From the IMG/VR virus record IMGVR_UViG_3300035698_002190, positions 1 through 23,722 of that record: a stretch of DNA of 23,722 nucleotides. One strand, 5' to 3'. The notes beneath the pieces are model-generated. The model did no database searches, was not told where the DNA came from, and saw only the letters and a program-made list of their open reading frames with translations. How positions within the stretch are numbered: position 1 is the first letter of the stretch; each line of letters begins with the position of its first letter. This document shows, one piece after another, positions 7,105-13,892 of this stretch. Source of the DNA: a virus. Made by a program: the position numbers and the translations under genes.

Positions 7105-8624
7105 TAACCTTAACCATTGATAGTATAGATAAAACTAATATTATTAATTGGAAAAGTCTTAATATAAAGAATGTTCTAACGACTCAAGTTGATACTTGTA
7201 AATTCACGACTAAAGGTTACGAAGGTCATCAATATATCCCCGAGGTTGGCCGTGAAGTTATCATAACCCATAGTGGGACTAGGATATTTGGTGGCGTTAT
7301 AGTCAGGAGAAAACAAAGGACAGACGCTAATGTGATGAATGTCTATGATGTTGATTGTGTAGATTTTACTAGGTTGTTGGACGGTAAATTGGTTAATCAA
7401 ACTTATCAAGATACTACGGTTGACGCGATAATAGCAGATATCATTTCAACCTATACGACTGGTTTTACTACAGTTAACGTTAACAATCCAACTCAAGTAG
7501 CTTTTGTTGCGTTTAGGTATCAAAATGTTTCAGCCTGTTTAAAAGCGTTAGCAGATTTAACTAAATATCAATGGTACGTCGATTATACTAAGGACGTGCA
7601 TATGTTCGCTAAGGGAGATGAGATTGCGCCTAGAGATATTATTGATACGAACGGGTCTTACAATCGTGATACTTTAATAATTAGAAAAGATAACAGGCAA
7701 ATTAAAAATACCGTCTATGTTAGAGGTGGGACTTATTTAGGCGATACGTTTACAGCAGTTTATGTTGGCGACGCAACGCAAAATGTTTATCCTTTAACTT
7801 ACCAATACGACGAGGATAATTTTCAGGTCACGGTTACTGCCTCAGAATATTCCGTAGGAGAGGAGCCGGTTAATAATCCTTTAGCGTATGATGTTTTACA
7901 TAATAACGAGGCTAGATTACTTAGATTCAGAGATGATCGTATTCCTCAAAACGGAATAGAGGTCAGAGTTGGTGGACGACCTAAACTTCCGGTTATTGTA
8001 AAAGTTAGAGATACCGCGGCTATAGAGGCGGCTCAATCAGCAGAGGGTGGTAGTGGTACTCACGAATTTATAATTTTTGATAAAACACTAGACACGAAAG
8101 AGGGTGCAAGGGAAAGAGCCAGAGCTGAACTATATGCTTATGCTAGGAGTCTAGTTGAAGGCGAATTTAAAACTTTAATTGATGGATTTGTTGCCGGGCA
8201 GAAAGTTAGGATAAACTCTGATGTTCTAGGTTTAGATACAACTTTTATTATAAGTAAGGTGTCAACGAAGATGTGGACGCCTAAGGAACCGATATATAGT
8301 ATTACTTTAATATCGGAAAGGACGCTCGGGATCATAGAAGTTTTACAACAATTATTAAATAAAGATAAATTGACGCTAGTTGTCGCGCCTAACGAATTGA
8401 CAGACTTAGTTGAAAGTACGGACGAAGAAATAACAATGACGGAAACTGCTGTTGCCTCGATTGTGCATAATCCTATATCAGATGAAATGACTCTAGCAGA
8501 TACGGTTACAGGTCAAAGTTTAAATTATGATATTCAATTTGTGCTTGGTCCTTATATTTGGTCAGGCGAAGGATCAGGCGATCATAAGCGAGTATTTATA
8601 ATGGACGGATCAATATTAGGTTAA
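7101..8624 (+). CDS. Tail hub / distal tail protein, Gp37-like
   Basis: A 507-residue protein starting within the previous stop (ATGA). The first 200 residues show the beta-rich hub fold of gp27/ReqiPepy6 Gp37-like siphovirus tail proteins (VGREVIITHSGTRIFGGVIV; VYDVDCVDFTRLLDGKLVN; then TVDAIIADIISTYT and LKALADLTKYQWYVD). The middle has GGTYLGDTF and an insertion rich in strands. Residues about 330-400 (TKEGARERARAELYAYARSL) return to the hub fold. The last 90 residues (TDEEITMTETA, DEMTLADTVTG) look like a separate repeat-like tip. It probably closes the tail tube and anchors fibres. Confidence 0.8.
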   Translation: MITLTIDSIDKTNIINWKSLNIKNVLTTQVDTCKFTTKGYEGHQYIPEVGREVIITHSGTRIFGGVIVRRKQRTDANVMNVYDVDCVDFTRLLDGKLVNQTYQDTTVDAIIADIISTYTTGFTTVNVNNPTQVAFVAFRYQNVSACLKALADLTKYQWYVDYTKDVHMFAKGDEIAPRDIIDTNGSYNRDTLIIRKDNRQIKNTVYVRGGTYLGDTFTAVYVGDATQNVYPLTYQYDEDNFQVTVTASEYSVGEEPVNNPLAYDVLHNNEARLLRFRDDRIPQNGIEVRVGGRPKLPVIVKVRDTAAIEAAQSAEGGSGTHEFIIFDKTLDTKEGARERARAELYAYARSLVEGEFKTLIDGFVAGQKVRINSDVLGLDTTFIISKVSTKMWTPKEPIYSITLISERTLGIIEVLQQLLNKDKLTLVVAPNELTDLVESTDEEITMTETAVASIVHNPISDEMTLADTVTGQSLNYDIQFVLGPYIWSGEGSGDHKRVFIMDGSILG

Positions 8625-8641
8625 TAAATAAATTAAATATT

Positions 8642-8713
8642 ATGCCAAGAGGCGATGGAACTGGCCCTGCAGGAGCGGGACCAAAAACAGGAGGAGGACG
8701 GGGAAGTTGCTAA
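8642..8713 (+). CDS. 23-residue Gly-rich peptide resembling the DUF5320 N-terminus
   Basis: ATG at 8642 opens a 23-codon frame starting MPRGDGTGP and continuing GAGPKTGGGRG to a C-terminal Cys. This is close to the opening of DUF5320 proteins (MPRGDGTGPMG-type), which in many bacteria are short proteins with unknown or metal-related roles. The GC-rich composition differs sharply from the surrounding phage DNA. Its stop codon lies inside a perfect hairpin. It lies between the tail hub and fibre genes with no SD. Whether it is translated cannot be told; the motif makes chance unlikely. Confidence 0.55.
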   Translation: MPRGDGTGPAGAGPKTGGGRGSC

Positions 8714-8719
8714 CTTCCC
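8701..8719 (+). other. Perfect 8-bp hairpin over the stop codon of the small Gly-rich ORF
   Basis: GGGAAGTT (8701-8708) pairs with AACTTCCC (8712-8719) around a 3-nt loop. The TAA at 8711-8713 lies in the loop and right arm. There is no T-run, so intrinsic termination is doubtful; mRNA processing or protection is possible. Confidence 0.65.
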
Positions 8720-8749
8720 TCTCCCATTAATTATAAATAAATTAAAAAT

Positions 8750-9331
8750 ATGGAAAAAACAAAATCAGGAATAATAATTCCTAAAAGTGATAGTTTAAAA
8801 ATAAAGGGCAAAGTTAAGGCTACTGTGGCAAGAATGAAAAAGCCTCAGCATTTTAGGCTTTACGAGGAGATTCTACGACGTATAAAGATGAAGTTACCTT
8901 TTATAGATTTGGTACGGGAATTGAATTATCTTTGCACTATTAGAATTTTTGAAACTCCGAATACAGTTTGCACAGTCGGTCGATCTATGATAGCAGATAA
9001 TTTAACTAATAGTGGTCCTGATCATACAATGCTGGTTAATTACACGGCAGTAGGTGATGATTCAACCGCGCCAGTTATAGGTGATACGGCTTTAGGAAAT
9101 GAAACGTATAGAAAGACGCCACCGGCTAGTTTGACTAATTCAAATAACATAGCTTACATAACAGCATTTTATACTGCGGCGGAGGCTATCGATACGCACA
9201 AAGAATGTGGTTTATTTTCTGATGGCTCGGGTGTAGCTGATTCAGGTGTTTTATTGATTCACGCTTCTATTGATATATCTAAGACTGGGGTTGATACGCT
9301 TACGGTCGACCACACTCTGACAATTTCTTGA
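8750..9331 (+). CDS. Tail fibre-like protein
   Basis: A 193-residue protein. After a basic N-terminus (residues 1-60) the body has the layout common in siphovirus fibre proteins: GRSMIADNL, then NYTAVGDDSTAPVIGDTALGNETYRK, then IAYITAFYTAAEAIDTHKECGLFSDG, and a closing LLIHASIDISKTGVDTLTVDHTLTIS. That run (value-by-time phrase, TxLGxE, xEAGLFxxG, DTLxVxWTITI) is a recognisable fibre/baseplate wedge module that ends at the distal attachment point. The TGA stop is part of the -35 of the downstream promoter. Likely a virion protein at the tail tip; receptor unknown. Confidence 0.7.
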   Translation: MEKTKSGIIIPKSDSLKIKGKVKATVARMKKPQHFRLYEEILRRIKMKLPFIDLVRELNYLCTIRIFETPNTVCTVGRSMIADNLTNSGPDHTMLVNYTAVGDDSTAPVIGDTALGNETYRKTPPASLTNSNNIAYITAFYTAAEAIDTHKECGLFSDGSGVADSGVLLIHASIDISKTGVDTLTVDHTLTIS

Positions 9332-9356
9332 CAATAAACCATAGGTAATATACAAT
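9328..9356 (+). promoter_or_regulatory. Sigma-70 promoter for the HNH gene
   Basis: TTGACA (9328-9333), 17-bp spacer, TACAAT (9351-9356). The -35 is fully consensus and overlaps the stop of the fibre gene. Predicted transcription start is near 9363, inside the loop of the inverted repeat at 9350-9385. The leader would be about 20 nt without an SD. Confidence 0.75.
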
Positions 9357-9385
9357 TAAAGTATAATAAATAACTTTAATTGTAT
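9350..9385 (+). repeat. 13-bp perfect inverted repeat covering the HNH start codon
   Basis: Left arm 9350-9362 (ATACAATTAAAGT) pairs without mismatch to right arm 9373-9385, loop 10 nt. The left arm contains the -10 box; the right arm contains the first two bases of the ATG (9384-9386). It can be an RNA hairpin in read-through transcripts or a protein operator. Confidence 0.85.
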
Positions 9386-9848
9386 GACGTTCGTAAAAGG
9401 ACACAAAATCAATCAAGGTAGAAAATTAACAGATGAAATCAAAAAGAAAAAAAGTGTAGCTATTAAAAAAGCTTACAAGGAAGGTCGAATGGACTATATG
9501 AAGGAAGTCTGGGATAAAAATAAAGAAGAATGGCAAGGTGATAAAAATCCAAGATGGAAACCAATAGGAAGTAAAAGATACGAACACGGTTACGTCTTAA
9601 TAAAAGTTGATAATAATATCTGGATAAAAGAAGATCGGTTTATAGCTGAAAAAATAATTGGAAGAAAAATAAAATCAAATGAAACTGTCCACCATATTAA
9701 CGGCAAGAGAGATGATAACCGAGAGGAAAATCTTTATTTAATGACACGGACCGAGCATAAAGCTTGGCATACGTTGGACAACTTGAATAAAGATTTAAAA
9801 GATAATCGACCTAACTTAAAATCAAACTTACACAATGTTAATTATTAA
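9384..9848 (+). CDS. Free-standing HNH homing-type endonuclease
   Basis: A 154-residue nuclease. The N-terminus (GHKINQGRKLTDEIKKKKSVAIKKAY) resembles NUMOD3-type DNA-binding modules. The middle (GSKRYEHGYVLIKVDNNIWIKEDRFIAEKIIG) and VHHINGKRDDNREENLYLM form an HNH_3 type catalytic centre with His103, His104, Asn106, Asn112 and Asn116, followed by EHKAWH. The gene sits between two tail-fibre-type genes, has its own promoter, and is Lys/Asn rich unlike its neighbours. These are the marks of a mobile homing gene inserted in an intergenic site. No intron is visible around it. Confidence 0.85.
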   Translation: MTFVKGHKINQGRKLTDEIKKKKSVAIKKAYKEGRMDYMKEVWDKNKEEWQGDKNPRWKPIGSKRYEHGYVLIKVDNNIWIKEDRFIAEKIIGRKIKSNETVHHINGKRDDNREENLYLMTRTEHKAWHTLDNLNKDLKDNRPNLKSNLHNVNY

Positions 9849-9858
9849 ATAAAAATAT

Positions 9859-10887
9859 ATGCCTAAACCTTGGAGTGCAGGAGACGAATTACTAGCTACT
9901 GAATTAAACGCTGCTATAAAATGGGGAGGTGACGCTAGTGATGGTGCTTTAGATACATCGGGCGGAGTCGTTAATATAGATTTCGGTAATGAACAAATTG
10001 TAACAAAAAATTATTCTTCAATTAATATTGCTACGAACAATCTAACCTTTACGAATCCTCACGTTAACGGGACTTTATTAATATTAAGATCCACGGGAAA
10101 TGTTACGATTTCAGCAGATATTGAATTAACTGGTGCTGGTGCTAATAATGGAACTACTGGATTTTCAATATTAGATACTACTGCTCATTATGGTGAAGAT
10201 GGTGATGATGCTTCAGGTGATACTGGTGGAACCGGCTCTGGTGAAGGAGGAGTAATCTTTGATGATAACTTATTATTCTATGTTACTCCTGATGAAAATA
10301 GGTTTTATAGAAAATTCTTGAATATTGTTACAGGTTCAGGTGGTGGTGATGGCGGTTCAAGAGCAGGTGGAGCAAATGGTGGTGATGGTGGTTATGGAGG
10401 AGGAGGATTAATTATTGAATGTGGAGGTGCACTTGATTTTTCTGGAAATATTAATGTTGATGGTAAAATTGGTACGGCTGGCATATTTACAGGAGGAAAC
10501 GCAGGTGGCGGTGGAGGCGGAGGTGGTGGCTCTGCAGGAATGGCTCTTGTTATGTATAATTCCTTAACTGCAAATACTGGAACTATAAACGCTAGAGGTG
10601 GAGCAGGTGGTGCTGGTGCAACAGGTGGACCTAATGCTAGTACAGGTGCAGGTGGCGGTGGAGAAGGCGGAGGCGGAGGCGGTAGTTATACAGGAGCAGG
10701 TAGTGCTGGGGGCAATGGTGGTAATAATACTGCTAACGGTACTCCGGGTACTGCAGGAACAGGCTCACGTGGTGCAGGTGGAGGAGGCGGTGGTGGAGCT
10801 GGTTCTGGAACTGGTGGAACTGGTGGATCTCAAGGTACAACTGACTCTAATCATTATCTTATAGTTAAAAATAATATATTCTCTTAA
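9859..10887 (+). CDS. Glycine-rich tail adhesin
   Basis: A 342-residue protein. Residues 1-105 have a beta-type attachment region (MPKPWSAGDELLATELNAA is a frequent start of phage tail-tip proteins, then IDFGNEQIVTKNYSSINIATNNLTF). From about residue 95 to 330 it is dominated by glycine runs (GGGGGGGGG near 214-222, GAGGGGGGGAG near the end), separated by short strands. This resembles the polyglycine-II sandwich of T-even gp38-type adhesins, where Gly-rich helices present receptor-binding loops. It is the last gene of the structural operon and is followed by a terminator. The receptor is unknown. Repetitive DNA here makes local recombination likely. Confidence 0.7.
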   Translation: MPKPWSAGDELLATELNAAIKWGGDASDGALDTSGGVVNIDFGNEQIVTKNYSSINIATNNLTFTNPHVNGTLLILRSTGNVTISADIELTGAGANNGTTGFSILDTTAHYGEDGDDASGDTGGTGSGEGGVIFDDNLLFYVTPDENRFYRKFLNIVTGSGGGDGGSRAGGANGGDGGYGGGGLIIECGGALDFSGNINVDGKIGTAGIFTGGNAGGGGGGGGGSAGMALVMYNSLTANTGTINARGGAGGAGATGGPNASTGAGGGGEGGGGGGSYTGAGSAGGNGGNNTANGTPGTAGTGSRGAGGGGGGGAGSGTGGTGGSQGTTDSNHYLIVKNNIFS

Positions 10888-10922
10888 TAAAAAATACAGA
10901 TAAAAATAATTAAATAACAAAG

Positions 10923-10952
10923 AGAAAGGCCTCGGAAACGGGGTCTTTTTTT
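10923..10952 (+). terminator. Rho-independent terminator of the structural operon
   Basis: AGGCCTCG (10927-10934) pairs with CGGGGTCT (10939-10946) around a GAAA tetraloop, with A-U pairs extending the base, followed by a T-run to 10952. It ends the late operon 36 bases after the adhesin stop. Confidence 0.9.
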
Positions 10953-10984
10953 ATACAAAACTATATACTAAAAATAGAGTAAAC

Positions 10985-11015
10985 TGTGGAAAACTATCCA
11001 CACCCCCTTTTTTTT
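10985..11015 (+). terminator. Paired DnaA-box-like arms followed by C5-T8 (possible second terminator)
   Basis: TGTGGA (10985-10990) and TCCACA (10997-11002) form a 6-bp stem, then five C and eight T (11008-11015). Each arm is part of a near DnaA box: TGTGGAAAA forward and CTATCCACA reverse, one mismatch each to TGTGGATAA/TTATCCACA. It may be a weak terminator, a protein site, or both. It lies 36 bases before the early promoter. Confidence 0.5.
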
Positions 11016-11051
11016 ACCTAAATTAACACAAAAAAGGACACCCTAAAACCC

Positions 11052-11080
11052 TTGACAACTATATAAAACTAAGTTATGAT
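11052..11080 (+). promoter_or_regulatory. Strong sigma-70 early promoter
   Basis: TTGACA (11052-11057), 17-bp spacer, TATGAT (11075-11080); expected start near 11087. It drives the small-gene operon beginning at 11120. The rest of 10953-11119 is AT-rich and holds only the hairpin at 10985. Confidence 0.85.
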
Positions 11081-11119
11081 ATCTATATCACTAAATAACT
11101 AAAGAAAGGCAAAAACACT

Positions 11120-11344
11120 ATGGAAAGCGAAGAAGTAAAAAATCAAATCAAGGGGACACTAGATCAAATTAAAAAAGAGACTTTCGTAGACGGGTACAAA
11201 GCAACAGACGAGGAAGCAATGGGAATGCTGTTATCAAAGTATTTCGAATGGAATGGTAACAGAATTTTAAAAGCCTGTGCTTATGGATTAGAGGACGCCA
11301 ATTTTCACCAAGAGAGTGCAATAGTAATGGACTTAATTAAATAA
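11120..11344 (+). CDS. Hypothetical early protein (74 aa)
   Basis: First gene after the early promoter, with the strong SD AAAGAAAGG. The 74-residue acidic protein (MESEEVKNQIKGTLDQIKKE) appears all-helical, with DEEAMGMLLSKYFEWNGNRILKACAYGLEDANF in the centre. No family is recognised. Its leading place suggests early expression at high level, as for host-takeover proteins, but that is inference. Confidence 0.75.
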   Translation: MESEEVKNQIKGTLDQIKKETFVDGYKATDEEAMGMLLSKYFEWNGNRILKACAYGLEDANFHQESAIVMDLIK

Positions 11345-11361
11345 AAGAAAGGTAAAAAATT

Positions 11362-11574
11362 ATGAAAATCGAGGATTTAAAAAAAGCAGGAGGAAATGTA
11401 AACGAAGAAGTTTATGAATGTCCGAAGTGTGGAGAGTACGAGTTGAGGCCTGAAAGAATGGGTCACAGAGATGAGGATTTTGCTAAATGGGATAAGACAG
11501 GAACTTGGATCTGCGACAATGCGGATTGTGGGGCAGAGTATTGGGATAGCGATGGAGAGTTAATACTACAATAA
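11362..11574 (+). CDS. Small zinc-ribbon protein
   Basis: A 70-residue protein with an AGAAAGG SD. Cys20 and Cys23 (CPKC) and Cys51 and Cys56 (CDNADC) form a four-cysteine zinc site separated by a charged stretch with aromatic WDKTGTW. The surface is acidic, unlike simple DNA-binding fingers. Function is not recognisable; it may bind host proteins or nucleic acid. Confidence 0.75.
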   Translation: MKIEDLKKAGGNVNEEVYECPKCGEYELRPERMGHRDEDFAKWDKTGTWICDNADCGAEYWDSDGELILQ

Positions 11575-11575
11575 T

Positions 11576-11749
11576 ATGATTGATAAAGATTACACGTTTC
11601 CAAAAGAGAGAGAGGAATATCCGGGGTTAAAATCTACTAGAGAGAAATGTAGAATGTGTGATGGCTCAGGAATAAAAATGACGCAGTTTGGTGAGGACGA
11701 TGTTAACCAAGATGTGTGCAGTAATTGCGACGGAGAGGGGGTTATCTAA
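11576..11749 (+). CDS. DnaJ-type zinc-finger small protein
   Basis: ATG at 11576 follows the previous stop by one base (TAATATG) and the frame ends TAA at 11747-11749, giving 57 residues. It holds two CxxCxGxG knuckles, CRMCDGSG (Cys25, Cys28) and CSNCDGEG (Cys48, Cys51), the pattern of the DnaJ/tRNA-modification zinc domain. The following gene again starts after one base. Small stand-alone DnaJ-like fingers are common in phages; partner unknown. Confidence 0.75.
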   Translation: MIDKDYTFPKEREEYPGLKSTREKCRMCDGSGIKMTQFGEDDVNQDVCSNCDGEGVI

Positions 11750-11750
11750 T

Positions 11751-12218
11751 ATGGAATTGTACAAAGCAAAAAATATGGCAGAGCAGTTAATGGCTAAACA
11801 CGAATTATTTGGTTGGAGATTTCAATTTGATGACGCAGTTAGACGATTTGGATATTGTAGTTATAAAAAGGAGATTATCAGTATATCTCGTAACTTGGTT
11901 GAATTGAATAGTGAGGAAAAAGTTAGAGATACGATACTTCACGAAATAGCCCACGCGCTTTGTGATAGGAAAGACGGACATAATAGTAATTGGATATTTA
12001 AAGCAAGAGCGATCGGTTGTGATGGTGAAAGATGTTATAACCACGAAGAAATAGAAACGCCGGAATTAAAATGGAAAGCTACTTGCTCAAAGTGTGGTAG
12101 AGTCGTAAATTATGCTAGACGGCCAAAAAATAGAAGAAGTTGCGGTGAATGTACTCCTCACAGATTTGATGAAAATTGTTTATTAATAATTGAGGCTAAC
12201 GAAAAATATGGAAAATAG
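11751..12218 (+). CDS. SprT-like zinc metalloprotein
   Basis: Start chosen at ATG 11751, one base after the previous stop; an in-frame start at 11688 would overlap the preceding gene. The 155-residue protein has HEIAH (64-68), with Glu65 as catalytic base and His77 (KDGHNSNW) as probable third ligand. A C-terminal zinc ribbon follows with Cys112, Cys115, Cys131 and Cys134. This is the SprT/Spartan-like layout, a family linked to proteolysis of DNA-protein crosslinks. The target in a phage is unknown. The 3' end overlaps the next gene by 11 bases. Confidence 0.8.
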   Translation: MELYKAKNMAEQLMAKHELFGWRFQFDDAVRRFGYCSYKKEIISISRNLVELNSEEKVRDTILHEIAHALCDRKDGHNSNWIFKARAIGCDGERCYNHEEIETPELKWKATCSKCGRVVNYARRPKNRRSCGECTPHRFDENCLLIIEANEKYGK

Positions 12219-12546
12219 AAAACCATTGAAACAATTAAAAGTCAAGGTCGAGAATACATTGAGGAATTATCCTAGAAGTAGAAATAGCGACGTTTACTTA
12301 ACTCAAATGATTATATTTGGTTATCAGAATAGTCAGGTTAAAAAGATTGAAGGGCAATATTGGTTCAGCGCTGATAGTATGTATATAGTGCGAGAGGATA
12401 ACGTCAAAAGAATCCGGGCCCACTTTCAAAATGACAAAGGTATGTATCTGCCAGATGATCCGAAAGTTAGAGAGGCAAGGCATATTGGCGAGGAGGAGTG
12501 GAGAAAATTCTTAGGATTAAATCCTGAGATGAGGGAAGTAGATTAG
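12208..12546 (+). CDS. Hypothetical protein (112 aa)
   Basis: ATG at 12208 overlaps the end of the SprT-like gene and has GAGG about 12 bases before it; a TTG at 12190 in frame is less likely. The protein is basic at its start (MENRKPLKQLKVKVENTLR) and then has YLTQMIIFGYQNSQVKKIEGQYWF and SADSMYIVREDNVKRIRAHFQND, suggesting a helix pair of DNA-binding type. No family is recognised with confidence. Confidence 0.65.
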   Translation: MENRKPLKQLKVKVENTLRNYPRSRNSDVYLTQMIIFGYQNSQVKKIEGQYWFSADSMYIVREDNVKRIRAHFQNDKGMYLPDDPKVREARHIGEEEWRKFLGLNPEMREVD

Positions 12547-12547
12547 T

Positions 12548-12802
12548 ATGAGGCAAAAACGTACAATCGAAGATGTAAGAAAAGATTTGTCTAAGTCGGA
12601 GGCTAGATTAAAAGAAGTTATAGAAAAAGGTGACTCTGTAATTAGTCAATACGATTTGGACTTCGGTTATGATGCGCACTTTTATCTTAACTGTCCTGAC
12701 TATGGCAAAGGTATGTTATATGCTCACGTTAGTTATTACGAAAAAGAACTTAATAAATTTATTGATGAAGGCAAAGACTTAGAGCAACTTTCATTAATCT
12801 AA
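12548..12802 (+). CDS. Hypothetical protein (84 aa)
   Basis: Starts one base after the previous TAG (TAGTATG). A basic helical N-terminus (MRQKRTIEDVRKDLSKSEARLKEVIEKG) looks like a coiled coil; the rest has YDLDFGYDAHFYLN and a C-terminal helix. No family recognised. Its tight spacing shows it belongs to the early operon. Confidence 0.65.
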   Translation: MRQKRTIEDVRKDLSKSEARLKEVIEKGDSVISQYDLDFGYDAHFYLNCPDYGKGMLYAHVSYYEKELNKFIDEGKDLEQLSLI

Positions 12803-12821
12803 AAAAGAAAGGATAAAAATT

Positions 12822-13073
12822 ATGAAAGTAAACAAACCAAAATGTCCAATATGCGGTTATAAGACAAGAGAATATTCTTTTTCAAATAGGAAGATAGATA
12901 AACAATGGGAAACTTGGTATAAAGGGCATATTAAACATCACATAACAGTTAAAGCGAAAAATGAACTTTGGCAAAAACATCTTGGTATTAAATCAAAGAC
13001 TCCTCACTTAGATTATTTTGATAAACAAAAAAAGACAATTATCAAAAGAATTAATCTACAAATTGAATTATGA
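12822..13073 (+). CDS. Small CxxC...HxxxH zinc-finger protein
   Basis: Preceded by AAAAGAAAGG. The 83-residue Lys-rich protein has CPICGY (Cys8, Cys11) and HIKHH (His36 to His40) separated by about 25 residues, a single long-loop C2H2-like finger. The rest is basic and helical. It probably binds nucleic acid. It overlaps the endolysin gene by ATGA. Confidence 0.65.
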   Translation: MKVNKPKCPICGYKTREYSFSNRKIDKQWETWYKGHIKHHITVKAKNELWQKHLGIKSKTPHLDYFDKQKKTIIKRINLQIEL

Positions 13074-13564
13074 AAAAAACAAAAACAAAATTTAGACTAA
13101 GAGTGTTGATAGCCGTTGAGGCAATGATAATCTTAACTTGGATTGGGCTAACTATTGATGAGTCAGTCTATGCCGTAGATTATTCATTGTGTGGCCTTGA
13201 TAGCGTAGAATGTCCGGGCGAGTTACCAAATACCCTGATTGAGGTAAAAACACCACAAACGGGAGAAATAGAAGGATTAAAGGTGTCTGTGGAGCAGATA
13301 ATAGCAGTTATTGCGTACCAAGAGGATTTTGACAATAATCTACTACAAAACATAGCAAGATGTGAAAGTGGCTTGGTGGCAGATAAACGAGGTAGGTTAG
13401 ATCCGCGCGACAGAGGTACGTTCCAAATTAACAGCCGGTGGAACCCTAGTGTGTCTGACGAACAAGCTGATGATCCGTGGTTTGCTACAAGGTGGACTAT
13501 CAACGAAATAAGAAATGGCAATATTTGGAAGTGGGACGCTTCTAAACATTGTTGGAATAATTAA
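13070..13564 (+). CDS. Secreted lysozyme-like / transglycosylase endolysin
   Basis: A 164-residue protein. Residues 1-12 are basic and 13-27 hydrophobic, with a possible signal-peptidase site after Ala35 (SVYA). Residues about 75-160 form a lysozyme/SLT-like domain: NIARCESGLVADKRGRLDP with catalytic Glu99, then DRGTFQINSRWNP and the closing Trp-rich helix (ATRWTINEIRNG, WKWDASKHCW). The enzyme cuts the glycan strand of peptidoglycan. It is encoded among early genes, not with a holin. The N-terminal segment would allow Sec export, so lysis or entry without a holin is possible. Cys98 and Cys161 might pair. Confidence 0.8.
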   Translation: MKKTKTKFRLRVLIAVEAMIILTWIGLTIDESVYAVDYSLCGLDSVECPGELPNTLIEVKTPQTGEIEGLKVSVEQIIAVIAYQEDFDNNLLQNIARCESGLVADKRGRLDPRDRGTFQINSRWNPSVSDEQADDPWFATRWTINEIRNGNIWKWDASKHCWNN

Positions 13565-13585
13565 TTAAAAAGAAAGGACAAAATT

Positions 13586-13882
13586 ATGACTAAATTGTAT
13601 TACACTCCGCCAAGCGACAAATGCTTTGAGGAGTTAAAAGAAAAAGCAATTGAACTTTGGAAAGAGGTTGATAGCGACAACGATAAATATGGTTATGCTA
13701 CTGGTAAGATTAATTCAATTAAAGATATCAAGAATATTCAAGATAACTTTATGTATATGGTAGCTATGTTTGATACCAATAATCAAGGACTATTAGCAGA
13801 AAAATTATCAGACGAGGCTAGAAAAGAAGTTAGAGATAGAATGATTGATGGAGGAAACCCAGAATACTTAATTAAATTTTAA
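13586..13882 (+). CDS. Hypothetical protein (98 aa)
   Basis: Preceded by AAAGAAAGG. The 98-residue acidic helical protein opens MTKLYYTPPSDKCFEELKEKAIELWKEVDSD and has KINSIKDIKNIQDNFMYMVAMFDTNNQGLLAEKL. This resembles short phage early proteins of unknown role seen beside recombination genes. No domain is recognised. Confidence 0.7.
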   Translation: MTKLYYTPPSDKCFEELKEKAIELWKEVDSDNDKYGYATGKINSIKDIKNIQDNFMYMVAMFDTNNQGLLAEKLSDEARKEVRDRMIDGGNPEYLIKF

Positions 13883-13892
13883 CAATAAAATT

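Noticed and set aside
9362-9367. TATAAT at 9362-9367 as the -10 of the HNH promoter
   Set aside because: Spacing from TTGACA at 9328 is 28 bp; the TACAAT at 9351 has exact 17-bp spacing.
10598-10864. Second-frame ORF in the glycine-rich gene (Val/Glu/Leu-rich)
   Set aside because: It is the +1 reading of GGTGGAGCA-type repeats; no start signal and low-complexity product.
13180-13521. Minus-strand ORF of 113 aa opposite the endolysin
   Set aside because: The sense frame has a complete lysozyme-like domain; the antisense product has no recognisable features.
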